A stretch of 64,000 bases of DNA from Maridesulfovibrio hydrothermalis AM13 = DSM 14728 (GCF_000331025.1 NC_020055.1:1-64000), one strand, 5' to 3'. Positions 8,443 through 16,363 are shown, counted from the first letter of the stretch. Notes: generated from the sequence alone by a model not told the origin. A program made the numbers and translations.

Positions 8443-8512
8443 CAGCCCACAGGCTGGGCAGGACGTAAGGTCGTCCACTTTGAAAAAGTGGCCCTACCTT
8501 ACCTGTCCTGCC
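8443..8512 (-). other. Predicted oriT of the TraI/TraJ system
   Basis: Two arms, 8457-8471 and 8496-8512 (GGCAGGAC...GTAAGGT against its complement with a 2-base insertion), enclose an inner hairpin CCACTTT-GAA-AAAGTGG. On the minus strand the second arm ends TCCTGCCCAGCC, very like the RP4 nic region ATCCTG/CCCGGC, where MOBP relaxases cut after TCCTG. It lies just upstream of the rha-traJ-traI operon, the RP4-like order. Confidence 0.6.
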
Positions 8513-8570
8513 TTCGGACTCCGGGATATTATATGTGATTTTACGTTATTTTGACAAGAATTAAAAAAAA

Positions 8571-8640
8571 TAACCAATAATAACAGATAGTAACCTATAG
8601 TAACTTAAAATAACCTAAAGTAACCTAAAATAACTTTAGT
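8571..8640. repeat. Seven tandem 10-bp iterons (TAACctaaAA type)
   Basis: Seven consecutive units each begin with TAAC at exact 10-base intervals: 8571, 8581, 8591, 8601, 8611, 8621 and 8631. Most continue as CTAAAA, CTATAG or CTTAAA. The spacing of one helical turn would place bound proteins on one face of the DNA. Such iterons are typical of plasmid origins or operator arrays. No Rep gene adjoins them here; the nearest gene is rha. Confidence 0.75.
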
Positions 8641-8984
8641 GAAGCGATCCTCCCCAAAGAAGACCTGCATACTGGCCCATGGAACCGAAGATAAAATTAC
8701 TGATGCCAGAACACAGAACTCCATAGAACTCTCGGACAATGCCATGACTCGTCCAGAAGGAGACTGAAATCTGGTCCATGGGGAAATGATGACCTTTGCC
8801 AATCCGGATTTTGACTTGCCGCCCACTGTTCGACTGGAGGGTAGGCCCGAACGGCCATAGGATGTATCAGCGGGTATTAGTGGTGTCTGAAATGAAAAAT
8901 TGACTGTAACCATTACATCAGCCCCTTCTACCCATAATTTTTGATGTGATGTATAACTCACTCCTCAACCTAGAAGGAGTGTTT

Positions 8985-9074
8985 ATGTTTAAAAATATTG
9001 GCAGCAGAGCGAGCAAGGGAAATTATTGGCAGGATCATGTAAAGCTGGTTAGTCTAGAGATAGTAAATCTTTGA
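8985..9074 (+). other. 29-codon ORF related to one at 36972
   Basis: AGAAGGAGTG precedes an ATG and a short frame, MFKNIGSRASKGN. The DNA around its start resembles that at about 36905-37010 (GTTTATGT, ATATTGG, AGCAGAGCGAGCAAGG). Whether it is translated is unknown; it may be the decayed 5' end of a repeated gene. Confidence 0.3.
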
Positions 9075-9261
9075 CTCCATACTCTGTACATTCTAGACTT
9101 ACTTTTTTCAGGCCTATATTGATTCAGCTACTGGAGCAAAAGAGGGATAGACTTTCTGTCTTTACTGAATAGGACTTGTTTACCGATTTGTGCAATATTT
9201 TATGTTTGTTATTGAGTAGGTTGTTTTTGGGGTTATATGTTTAAAACAGTAGAGACTTGAT

Positions 9262-10314
9262 ATGATAGAATATTTACCACTAGAACGGGATATAGAAACA
9301 AAAGCTGTTCTTAAAAAGCTTGCTATAGCCGAGCGCGCACTCGGAACTCTACGTGGTGTTGCCAGCAAAGTTCCGAATGAAGATATTTTGGTTAACACCT
9401 TATTTTTGCAAGAGGCGAAGGCCAGTAGTGAAATAGAGAATATCGTAACAACACATGATGAAATCTTTAAGGCCCAGCTCGAAATAGGGCATAATTTAGC
9501 AGCTAAAGAGGTAGAAAATTATTCTCATGCTCTTAGGGAAGGTTTTTCCATTGTTAAAGAGCAGCAGCTTCTGACCACAAATACTGTTTGCACCATTCAA
9601 AAGCGGCTGGAAAATAATAATGCAGGGCTGCGCCGACAGAGCGGAACCACGCTAAAAAATATTAGCGGAGAGGTTGTTTACACTCCACCTCAAGATTATG
9701 ATGAAATTGTTTGCCTGATGTCTAATTTAGAGAAGTTTATCAATGATACCGATTTGTCCGATCTGAATCCACTTGTTAAAATGGCAGTTATTCATCATCA
9801 ATTTGAAAGTATTCACCCGTTTTATGATGGAAACGGGCGTACTGGACGTATCATTAATATTCTTTACCTTGTTCTGACTGGTTTACTGGATACTCCGGTT
9901 CTTTATTTAAGCGGATATATTATAGATACTAAAAAGCAGTATTACGATTTGTTGCAAAAGGTACGTGATGAGAGAGATTGGGAAGAGTGGATACTTTATA
10001 TATTGACCGGAGTTATTTTAACATCACAGGAGACTGTTTTGTTGATAGAGAAGATAATCGCGCTCATGCAGGATTATAAGCATTCTATCCGGGATAGGTT
10101 TCATAAGATGTATAGTCAGGATTTAATTAATAATTTGTTTAAATATCCTTACACTAAAATAGACTTTTTAGAGCAGGCACTCGGAGTGCATAGGCAAACT
10201 GCCGCTAAGTATTTAAATAGTCTGGCAAATGAGGGCTTTTTGAGTAAGGTTTCTTTGGGTAAAAGTAATTATTACCTTAATACAAAGCTTATAGAAATAT
10301 TAAAAAGTAGATAG
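9262..10314 (+). CDS. Fic-family protein (predicted AMP-transferase) with winged helix
   Basis: The 350-residue protein has the complete Fic active-site motif HPFYDGNGRTGR at residues 185-196; its His is catalytic in Fic enzymes, which usually transfer AMP to a target hydroxyl. The N-terminal helix contains SSEIEN (residues 55-60), matching the self-inhibitory [S/T]xxxE[G/N] pattern, so it is likely a class II, self-regulated Fic protein. The C-terminal 90 residues look like a DNA-binding winged helix (GVHRQTAAKYLNSLANEGFL). A copy of its last 104 codons or so lies at 23612-23925 beside array B. The target is unknown; Fic proteins of this layout occur in toxin or regulatory roles. Confidence 0.88.
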   Translation: MIEYLPLERDIETKAVLKKLAIAERALGTLRGVASKVPNEDILVNTLFLQEAKASSEIENIVTTHDEIFKAQLEIGHNLAAKEVENYSHALREGFSIVKEQQLLTTNTVCTIQKRLENNNAGLRRQSGTTLKNISGEVVYTPPQDYDEIVCLMSNLEKFINDTDLSDLNPLVKMAVIHHQFESIHPFYDGNGRTGRIINILYLVLTGLLDTPVLYLSGYIIDTKKQYYDLLQKVRDERDWEEWILYILTGVILTSQETVLLIEKIIALMQDYKHSIRDRFHKMYSQDLINNLFKYPYTKIDFLEQALGVHRQTAAKYLNSLANEGFLSKVSLGKSNYYLNTKLIEILKSR

Positions 10315-10343
10315 CTGCATCAGTACCGGTTTCGGGCAAATTA

Positions 10344-10440
10344 AATATATGTCGAAAGAATGGTTGTTTTTCGACGTGAGAACAAAACGTGTCGAAAAAA
10401 ACGGCTTTTCTCGACATGAGTAACAAAGCGTGTCGATAAG
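10344..10440. promoter_or_regulatory. Tandem imperfect palindromes, possible operator
   Basis: Two near-identical units of the form TCGACrTGAG-w-AACAAA-r-CGTGTCGA lie end to end, preceded by a half-site GTCGAAAG. TCGAC and GTCGA are inverted within each unit. The spacing and duplication are like an operator for a dimeric repressor. They lie directly before the HipA remnant, so a HipB-like operator is a reasonable guess. They are repeated at 23955-24051 with one change (GTATCGA). Confidence 0.4.
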
Positions 10441-10692
10441 TCTGGCCAATGGACTTTTGCTCCGGCATATGACCTCACATATTCTCATGGCCCTAATGGG
10501 GAGCAGTCTACTCTGGTAATGGGAGAGGGGCGAAGTCCAGATAAAGAACACTTATTGGCTCTGGCTGGTGTTGCAAATATCAGTGCGAAAAAATCTAAGC
10601 AGTGTATTGAGCAGGTACAGGATAGCTTGGCCGGATTTGAAAAACTGGCTGGAGAGTATGGTGTTTTTGTTGATCTAGGCCTTCGGATATGA
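10432..10692 (+). pseudogene. HipA C-terminal remnant, copy A
   Basis: The plus-strand frame reads DKSGQWTFAPAYDLTYSHGPNGEQ, then LVMGEGRSPDKEHLLALAGV, and ends LAGEYGVFVDLGLRI. This is the C-terminal end of HipA-type serine/threonine kinases (the SPAYDLT...GPGGEH region). The catalytic core is missing and no start codon is available. A second copy lies at 24043-24303. Confidence 0.75.
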
Positions 10693-10779
10693 GGGGGTGT
10701 GGAAGGGATGTTTACGCAGTAAAAAATAATAATAGCAAGTAGTTAGCAATTTAAATTTGTTATAAACTTTCACATTTAT

Positions 10780-10813
10780 AAAGCCGCAATGCCAAATAAG
10801 GGATTGCGGCTTT
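10780..10813 (-). terminator. Terminator behind CRISPR array A
   Basis: The stem AAAGCCGCAAT/ATTGCGGCTTT with an AT-rich loop lies five bases beyond the leader-distal repeat. The same hairpin follows arrays B (24391) and D (35988). Because the arrays are read from the minus strand, it is placed to end the pre-crRNA. The sequence would also work on the other strand. Confidence 0.75.
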
Positions 10814-10818
10814 GTTGC

Positions 10819-11067
10819 GTCAAAACCCATACCGATATGGATACCTCTTTTGAGAGATGGATCGCTGCTTGATGATGATAACCTTGATCTGTCAAAACCC
10901 ATACCGATATGGATACCTCTTTTGAGGTCAAGCAAATTAAGCAAGTGGTTGAGGCAGCAGTGTCAAAACCCATACCGATATGGATACCTCTTTTGAGATT
11001 CATATTTATCCTCTATTTAGTTAGAGGTTCAGTCAAAACCCATACCGATATGGATACCTCTTTTGAG
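10819..11067 (-). CRISPR. CRISPR array A: 4 repeats, 3 spacers
   Basis: Repeats of 36 bp begin GTCAAAACCC and end CTCTTTTGAG (plus strand) at 10819, 10891, 10962 and 11032; spacers are 36, 35 and 34 bp. The leader is on the right, so transcription is on the minus strand. Read that way, each repeat folds CCATA-TCGG-TATGG and leaves exactly eight bases (GTTTTGAC) 3' of the hairpin, the size of a type III 5' tag. Spacer 3 contains the hairpin CCTCTA-TTTAGT-TAGAGG. No cas gene is adjacent; the array must rely on the cas genes 14-24 kb away. Confidence 0.97.
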
Positions 11068-11300
11068 GCTATGGATTTTATCTACCTTATTTCCAACTAC
11101 TTGCAAAGCTGTTTTCAGCTATGTCCGAAAAAATAACACTTTTCCACAGCCATTTTTGGTACATAGCAAAACGTTTTGGGTTTTGCATTTTTTTATCTGC
11201 TATTTTGAGTAGTTATAAAACGCCATAAAATACCAAAAAAAGTTTTCCACAGGATAAATGTCAAAATAAAGTTGAGGGGCCACTCAGTTTTTTTGAATTA
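11068..11300 (-). promoter_or_regulatory. CRISPR leader A
   Basis: About 230 bases beginning GCTATGG follow the last repeat and are nearly identical beside arrays B, C and D. They include the inverted repeat GCAAAAC-GTTTTGG-GTTTTGC and AT-rich stretches. Conservation next to four arrays with different spacers, always on the same side, marks it as the leader that promotes transcription and receives new spacers. Beyond it the match to copy D continues to the attachment site at 11517. Confidence 0.88.
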
Positions 11301-11500
11301 CCTTTTCAATAAATATCTGGTTGAAGGATTAAATATATTTTGCAACGTCCAACCACCTTCTGAGCAACTTGAGAAGCCCTTAAAGCTAACGTTAAAGTTC
11401 ACTTTAATAAATAATTACTGAGGGGCAATGAAGGGGGCAACAAAAAATGAAATAATTATAAAAGTTGTTTAGTTTAAATGTGTTAGTGAGCAATTAAAAA

Positions 11501-11517
11501 TCCCTCCCTCTCCGCCA
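11501..11517 (+). other. Attachment site, left end of the CRISPR-bearing element
   Basis: TCCCTCCCTCTCCGCCA has the form of a tRNA 3' end (T-arm strand, acceptor strand, CCA), most like tRNA-Ser. It recurs with one mismatch at 36708-36724. An integrase gene begins 183 bases to its right. The bases to its left are not the rest of a tRNA but match the right end of the element at 36.3-36.7 kb, so this is probably a junction between two tandemly integrated elements. Confidence 0.75.
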
Positions 11518-11550
11518 TATTTCATATTCACTTCATTTCAGGAAGTGCCT

Positions 11551-11577
11551 AAAGCCCTGCTAACGCAGGGCTTTTTT
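11551..11577 (+). terminator. Rho-independent terminator
   Basis: AAGCCCTG-CTAACG-CAGGGCTT is followed by a T run, 34 bases after the tRNA-like attachment site. It is placed like the terminator of a tRNA gene and would also shield the integrase from read-through. Confidence 0.8.
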
Positions 11578-11699
11578 GTTTTCTAGGTTTCACGAGATTC
11601 CATGTGGTAGGTTGATACAGACCTTTTTATTGAGTAAGAGTTTGAGTAACCAGTTTTTTGGCTAAAATGTTACTCAACTTTTAACGCATGGACTCTTAA

Positions 11700-12887
11700 A
11701 TGCCTTTAACTATAAAACAAATTGAATCATCCAAGCCCAAGAAGAAGCTATACCGAATCTCCGACAACAACGGTCTTTGTTTAGAAATTACTCCTAACGG
11801 GTCTAAAAGGTGGCGGCTCCGCTATCAATTTAATCGCAAAGCAAAAATGCTCTCTTTAGGATTGTATCCAGAAGTAAATTTAAAAGATGCTCGCAATCTA
11901 GTGTTTGAGATGCGCCAGTCTCTAGCGAAAGGATTAGACCCATCCCAAGAGCGACAAGAGCAGAGGGCGAAGGTAGACGGCAGTTATAGTTTCAAAGCTA
12001 TTGCAGATAAATGGTTTGCGAAAAAATCATTAACTCTGACAAACAAAAAAGACAGACAAACGATATACGGCAGACTAGTAAATCATGTATTTCCTTTCAT
12101 GGCCGATAAATCCATTTTTGAAATAACGAATAAAGATATGGTTGCGATCCTTGAGCGTTTGGAAGCCATGAATCTGCACGAGACAGCCAAGCGAGTTAAT
12201 TTAACTTGCGTACATATTTTTAATTATGCTCGCGTATCAAATCCAGAATTGAGTAACCCTGCTAGCGATACCAAAGCGTTACTCATTCCCGCATCAAAAA
12301 GAGTTAAACATTTTCCTGCCATCACGAAACCTTCGGAGATTAAAAAACTTCTGCGGAAGATAAAAAATTTCAATGGAACTTTCAGTGTTGCTCAGGCATT
12401 AAAATTTATTCCGTATACCTTTGTGCGCTCTCGGGAATTACGCAGTGCCGAGTGGTCAGAAATTGATTGGGAAGCACGCGAGTGGCAAATTCCCGCTCAT
12501 AAAATGAAAGCTCCGAGACCTCACATTGTTCCACTTTCCACACAGGTCATAGACATATTAAAGAAAACCCAACTTGTAACAGGGCATAATAAATATGTTT
12601 TTCACAGTGACCGTAGCAAGGAAGGGATATTAAGCGAGAATACCATAAATCAGGCCTTACGACGTATGGGGTACTCAAAGGATGAAATGTGCTGTCACGG
12701 GTTCAGGACTACAGCGAGTACCCGTCTAAATGAGGAATTAAAGTACATGCCAGACGTCATAGAGCGTCAATTGGCCCACGGTGAGGCAAATAAGGTTCGG
12801 GACGCTTACAACCGTGCTGAGTACTTAGAGGAACGTCATAAGATGATGCAGGAGTGGGCTGACTATTTGGATGGGCTGGCGGGATAA
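11700..12887 (+). CDS. int: P4-type tyrosine integrase
   Basis: A 395-residue tyrosine recombinase of the P4/phage-like family that uses tRNA 3' ends. The N terminus (MPLTIKQIESSKPKKKLYRI...GLCLEITPNGSKRWRLRY) is the arm-site-binding domain of that family. The catalytic residues are present: R243 (VRSREL), H333 and R336 (CHGFR), H360 (LAHG) and Y370 (DAYNR). It begins 183 bases inside the attachment site at 11501-11517, the expected place for the integrase of an integrative element. No excisionase adjoins it, but an AlpA-like protein at 19.7-19.9 kb could serve. Confidence 0.95.
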   Translation: MPLTIKQIESSKPKKKLYRISDNNGLCLEITPNGSKRWRLRYQFNRKAKMLSLGLYPEVNLKDARNLVFEMRQSLAKGLDPSQERQEQRAKVDGSYSFKAIADKWFAKKSLTLTNKKDRQTIYGRLVNHVFPFMADKSIFEITNKDMVAILERLEAMNLHETAKRVNLTCVHIFNYARVSNPELSNPASDTKALLIPASKRVKHFPAITKPSEIKKLLRKIKNFNGTFSVAQALKFIPYTFVRSRELRSAEWSEIDWEAREWQIPAHKMKAPRPHIVPLSTQVIDILKKTQLVTGHNKYVFHSDRSKEGILSENTINQALRRMGYSKDEMCCHGFRTTASTRLNEELKYMPDVIERQLAHGEANKVRDAYNRAEYLEERHKMMQEWADYLDGLAG

Positions 12888-12908
12888 GTGCCAGCCTACT
12901 TTCGATGT

Positions 12909-13649
12909 TTAATCTTTGGCACTATTCGGATACTCCATTGGACAGAATGATTCCTCTTGTCTTTTCTTATCTTCGTCTTTTTGGTGTTCATATGAATTGT
13001 AGAAATTCTTAAGAAGGACTCGACCAACATCTTCATTTATATCAAAAAGGTTTACCGTCTTTGAATCTATTACTCGATCCTCACGCTCAAGATGCCAAAA
13101 GTTTAAGACAGCATTGAGAGTTACAAAACCTAAGAAAGTACAAAGAAGCTCAGAATGAGAACTATTCAAAATGTTTACAAATATGGATTGTGACCGTGAC
13201 ATGATGATGTCGCATGTCATTGCGAGAATAAAAAAGAATGACATTAACAGCCTATGATTACGTTCTTCAACTTCTTTTCGGTAGTCTTTAAGCATCATAT
13301 ATGCCGCGTCATTAGCCTGATATAGGGCTATCCGCTCAAGGTTAGAGTATGGGACACTTGGAAAGTTTTTGTTGAAAGTCCAGCGACTAGGCTCTTTGAA
13401 GCTGCATTTGATTGCTTCTAGTGTTGAGTATACATGAACTCCAAATATTTGGATAAATGAGTATGCTACCAATAAATAAAAAAACTCAATGTATTTTAGC
13501 TGGTTGAAATTAGCTTGTAGCTCAAAGATAGTGAAATTGTGGAACTTAACTAGGTACAAGTTAACCCCGAAGAGTATTGTAAGAAGAGTGAACAAGAACG
13601 AGGGTTTTTTAATTGCGCCTGAAGTCATGTTCTCAATAAATATGTTCAT
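12909..13649 (-). CDS. Hypothetical membrane protein, 246 aa
   Basis: Four hydrophobic segments are visible, at about residues 17-35, 50-70, 133-152 and 165-185. A charged cytoplasmic loop lies in the middle and a hydrophilic, acidic tail at the end (HQKDEDKKRQEESFCPMEYP). It converges with the integrase gene and diverges from the following two-gene operon; the 120 or so bases between presumably hold both promoters. I recognise no family. As isolated cargo next to the integrase it could belong to a defence module, but that is inference. Confidence 0.7.
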   Translation of the reverse strand: MNIFIENMTSGAIKKPSFLFTLLTILFGVNLYLVKFHNFTIFELQANFNQLKYIEFFYLLVAYSFIQIFGVHVYSTLEAIKCSFKEPSRWTFNKNFPSVPYSNLERIALYQANDAAYMMLKDYRKEVEERNHRLLMSFFFILAMTCDIIMSRSQSIFVNILNSSHSELLCTFLGFVTLNAVLNFWHLEREDRVIDSKTVNLFDINEDVGRVLLKNFYNSYEHQKDEDKKRQEESFCPMEYPNSAKD

Positions 13650-13771
13650 AGTGTTCTATCCCAAAGTGAAGTGTTAATTGATACTGAACTTTCCAATTTA
13701 ATTGACAATGTAAGTGGTGGGTTTATTGTGTCAATATCCTTGGACGAAATTGTTATGAAATGGAGTGTTGT

Positions 13772-14425
13772 ATGTCGGATAGAAATCGTTTGGGAGATGC
13801 CCCGATAGATAAAACTGTGTCAGCATTTAAAGCCGCATCAAGTATTGTTCCTGCTGGCGGTTTTTTTGCCGAGCTAGTTACGACATTTATTCCCAACCAG
13901 CGGATAGATAGGATAGAGACGTTTATAAAAAGGCTTGATGACCGGATTGAACTTCTTGAAGAGAAAGAAGCAAAAAGATTTCATGAAAGGAAAGCTAACC
14001 CAGAATATGTATCATTGTTTGAAGATGGTGCTTTTCATGCTGCTAGAAGTCCTTCAGAGGATAGGATTAAATATAATTCGTCTGCGGTTATTAATGGCAT
14101 GACAAGTGAACATATCTCTGCTGTTGAGGCTAGACATTTGTTGGGTCTTTTGAATGAAATTAATGATATTGAGATGGTCTGGCTCTGTCATTTTTCACAT
14201 AAGCGAGAACTTGGTGTTCCTAATGAATATTATGAAAAACATTATGACATTTTGAAGCCTATTTCACGATCGCTAGGTCAAGCTGATGAAATGTATGAAG
14301 CTGCCGCTCTCCAAGATAGTTATAAGGATCATCTTGAACGGCTTAAGCTGATAGAGCTATCCAATAAAAGTCATTATGCGACAACGTTAGGAAGGATGGT
14401 GCTGGAATTGGCAGGATTGGCGTAA
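13772..14425 (+). CDS. Hypothetical protein, first gene of a cargo operon
   Basis: The start chosen is the ATG with GGAG seven bases upstream, giving MSDRNRLGDAP; a longer form begins 12 bases earlier. The 217 or so residues are mainly helical. A short Gly/Pro-rich hydrophobic segment (SSIVPAGGFFAELVTTFIP, about residues 25-43) is followed by a coiled-coil-like region (RIETFIKRLDDRIELLEEKEAKRFHER). The family is not recognised. The gene lies 31 bases before a nuclease-like gene, and the pair looks like a functional unit in the usual cargo position of integrative elements. Confidence 0.7.
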   Translation: MSDRNRLGDAPIDKTVSAFKAASSIVPAGGFFAELVTTFIPNQRIDRIETFIKRLDDRIELLEEKEAKRFHERKANPEYVSLFEDGAFHAARSPSEDRIKYNSSAVINGMTSEHISAVEARHLLGLLNEINDIEMVWLCHFSHKRELGVPNEYYEKHYDILKPISRSLGQADEMYEAAALQDSYKDHLERLKLIELSNKSHYATTLGRMVLELAGLA

Positions 14426-14456
14426 CCAAGTTAATTTTTGAATAAGGAATCTTAGA

Positions 14457-15845
14457 ATGGCAAAACTTGATGTTTTTAATCCCATAGTTTCCGAAGATAA
14501 GCAGCATCCTAATTTTAAGGCGATGGTAAACGAGATCAATGGTGCAACCAGAGAGGTTATTACTGGGTGGACTGACGGTTTTGTTGATAGGGACAATAAG
14601 ATCATTAAGGAGTTTCAAACGACTTTCAATTCATCTTTTTGGGAGTTTTATTTAAATGCTTGTTTTCGCCAATTAGGATTTGAAATTGATTATTCACATG
14701 ATCGCCCTGACTTTATGGTGTCAAAAGACGGTCATGAGTTTGCTATGGAAGCTACCATTGCAAGTCATCCTGATGGAGGAACTCCAGAATGGGAGAAGAG
14801 GTTTGCTGGGCTTGCAGATAGTTATTCTAAAGATAGTCTTTTTCAGATTATATATTTAGCAACAATTCGTTTAGCTAATGCAATTAAAAGTAAACATACG
14901 CATTATGTTAACAAGTATAGCCAGCTAGAGCATGTAAAAGGTAAGCCATACATTATTTGCCTTGCTCCGTTTGAGCAGCCGTTATTTTTCGCGCAGGCAG
15001 ATGCAGCGATAAGAAAAGTTTTGTATAAGTATAGTGCCCCCTTGTATGTTAAAGATGAAGCCACTGGAGATATTAGAATTGTTGGCGAAGAATATACCGA
15101 CAATGTAGTCAAAAGTACCGGGGCAAATATTCCACTGGGTTTGTTTCTCGATGATGGAATGAAGGAGATTAGTGCTGTTATTTTTAGTAATACAGCAACA
15201 ATGACAAAGGCTAAGGCTTTGAATAGTTTAAAACATCCAAATACTTTTTTTCAAGCAATTAGATATAATCCTAATAGTTGGGATAAACCGTATTATCATT
15301 GTGGTCAGGGGGGAGAGTATCGTGAGACATTATTGGATGGATTACATATTTTCTTAAATCCTTATGCTGAACATCCATTTGATCCTGATGTTTTATACAG
15401 TGATGAAATCTCGTTGCATGATTTTGATATGCAAGAAAATAGTCCATTAGAGTTTATTAACGAAGGTGCTCTCTTTGCTCATCAGTGCATAACTCTTGTC
15501 CCTACAGATAAAGTTGGCAATTTGGATTCCTTAAAAGCGGATGTAGAGTTTAAAGATTACTCATTTAAATGGGAAGAAGGGACGTTGTATCAAATTTCAG
15601 CTAATGTTGGTCTTGGCATAGATAATCATTTGGCTCATTATAAGGGATGGACTCTTGCTGTGTTTAAGGATTCAATTGACAATGATTGGGGTGCGTTTGC
15701 TAAAGGTAAAGAAGTTAGCACCATGCAAGAGTTTTTGTCATTGTCTGATACATATAAAATGTTGCCAAGCTCCGATTTTTATTCAAATAAGGAAGAAGCT
15801 TTTGCAGATATAAAGAAGGTTGTTGACCTAGAATTGATAAAGTAA
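14457..15845 (+). CDS. Predicted PD-(D/E)xK-like nuclease, cargo operon
   Basis: A 462-residue protein. The stretch FWEFYLNACFRQLGFEIDY...RPDFMV...HEFAMEAT (about residues 60-100) resembles the PD-(D/E)xK fold: a helix, a strand with PD, then a strand with E-x-T in place of the usual ExK. The rest is a large domain I do not recognise. It follows the previous gene by 31 bases. A strong AAGGAGGTGAG site and a truncated third gene come just after its stop. Together this suggests an anti-phage or restriction-type operon. The nuclease call rests on a short motif and needs a profile search. Confidence 0.6.
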   Translation: MAKLDVFNPIVSEDKQHPNFKAMVNEINGATREVITGWTDGFVDRDNKIIKEFQTTFNSSFWEFYLNACFRQLGFEIDYSHDRPDFMVSKDGHEFAMEATIASHPDGGTPEWEKRFAGLADSYSKDSLFQIIYLATIRLANAIKSKHTHYVNKYSQLEHVKGKPYIICLAPFEQPLFFAQADAAIRKVLYKYSAPLYVKDEATGDIRIVGEEYTDNVVKSTGANIPLGLFLDDGMKEISAVIFSNTATMTKAKALNSLKHPNTFFQAIRYNPNSWDKPYYHCGQGGEYRETLLDGLHIFLNPYAEHPFDPDVLYSDEISLHDFDMQENSPLEFINEGALFAHQCITLVPTDKVGNLDSLKADVEFKDYSFKWEEGTLYQISANVGLGIDNHLAHYKGWTLAVFKDSIDNDWGAFAKGKEVSTMQEFLSLSDTYKMLPSSDFYSNKEEAFADIKKVVDLELIK

Positions 15846-15856
15846 GGAGGTGAGTA

Positions 15857-15985
15857 ATGATATATTTTGTAGCAATTCACACTTCATATTGTGACTCTGG
15901 AGCCTTACAACACCCCCAACGTATACAATATAATAACCACCCCAAGCAAAACCCCAGTCATCGAAAAAAGAAACATAGCTCCTAA
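15857..15985 (+). pseudogene. Truncated third gene of the cargo operon
   Basis: A near-perfect Shine-Dalgarno sequence, AAGGAGGTGAG, lies four bases before an ATG just downstream of the nuclease-like gene. The frame begins MIYFVAIHTSYCDSGAL and then runs into the antisense of the mobB 3' end, stopping after 42 codons. A strong start signal followed by nonsense suggests the operon once had another gene, cut when the mobilization module was joined. Confidence 0.45.
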
Positions 15986-16363
15986 ATTTATATAGGTGTT
16001 TTTTCGCGCTTCATTTTGCATATAGTTATAGACTTCGCATGCCTCCTCATGGGCTTTTCCGGCTTGCTTGTTGACTAGGTTACATATCGCTATACAATGC
16101 TTTACGTCTTTTTCTAATAATTTCACGGCCTTAATGGGAAAATCCTTTGTTTCTTCGATGGTTTTTTCTACTGTCCGAGTTGATTCCTTGATTACTTTTT
16201 GAAATTCTCTCAAAAGCTTGATCAACTCCATGTTGCTCTCGATTTTGTGTTGCTCCTGCTGGCTCAGCAATCCCAAGCGGGCTTCCATCATTGTGATTTC
16301 GTCCACTTCTGGAGTCTCTTCTTTCGCAGCCGATAAATTCTTTATTCTTTTCATTTTGCTCAT
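15905..16363 (-). CDS. mobB: MobB-like mobilization protein with C-terminal membrane anchor
   Basis: A 152-residue protein encoded partly inside the 3' end of the relaxase gene in another frame (overlap 16131-16363), the arrangement of mobA/mobB in ColE1- and MbeB-like plasmids. The middle is helical, and a single hydrophobic segment at the end (about residues 128-150, AMFLFSMTGVLLGVVIILYTLGV) would anchor it in the inner membrane. Such proteins are thought to stabilise the relaxosome and connect it to the host conjugation pore. Assigned from position and architecture more than from sequence. Confidence 0.65.
   Translation of the reverse strand: MSKMKRIKNLSAAKEETPEVDEITMMEARLGLLSQQEQHKIESNMELIKLLREFQKVIKESTRTVEKTIEETKDFPIKAVKLLEKDVKHCIAICNLVNKQAGKAHEEACEVYNYMQNEARKNTYINLGAMFLFSMTGVLLGVVIILYTLGVL

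Larger units (their letters stand above)
8345..9261. other. Long non-coding region: oriT, iterons and gene debris
   Basis: About 900 bases without a credible complete gene. In order it holds the inverted repeat proposed as oriT (8443-8512), seven 10-bp direct repeats (8571-8640), a degraded coding stretch on the plus strand at about 8645-8870 (HGTEDKITDARTQNSIEL, interrupted by stops, family not recognised), and a 29-codon ORF at 8985-9074. A minus-strand ORF at 8605-8961 is probably a shadow of the degraded gene. Confidence 0.6.
10001..11290. repeat. Duplicated segment, copy A (Fic 3' end to CRISPR leader)
   Basis: This segment matches 23612-24902 with an offset of 13,611 bases and only scattered base changes. 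It runs through the Fic 3' end, the TCGAC palindromes, the HipA remnant, the terminator, the CRISPR repeats and about 225 bases of leader. The three spacers are the only parts that do not match. At the left the similarity in copy B ends exactly at the IS3-family element. Confidence 0.9.

Noticed and set aside
8605-8961. 118-codon minus-strand ORF
   Set aside because: It lacks a good start site and covers the iterons and a degraded plus-strand coding stretch whose frame (HGTEDKITDARTQNSIEL) looks more protein-like.
10675-11003. ORFs on the minus strand with repeated KRGIHIGMGF
   Set aside because: They are translations of CRISPR repeats and spacers, as are those at 24502-24717 and 35835-36314.
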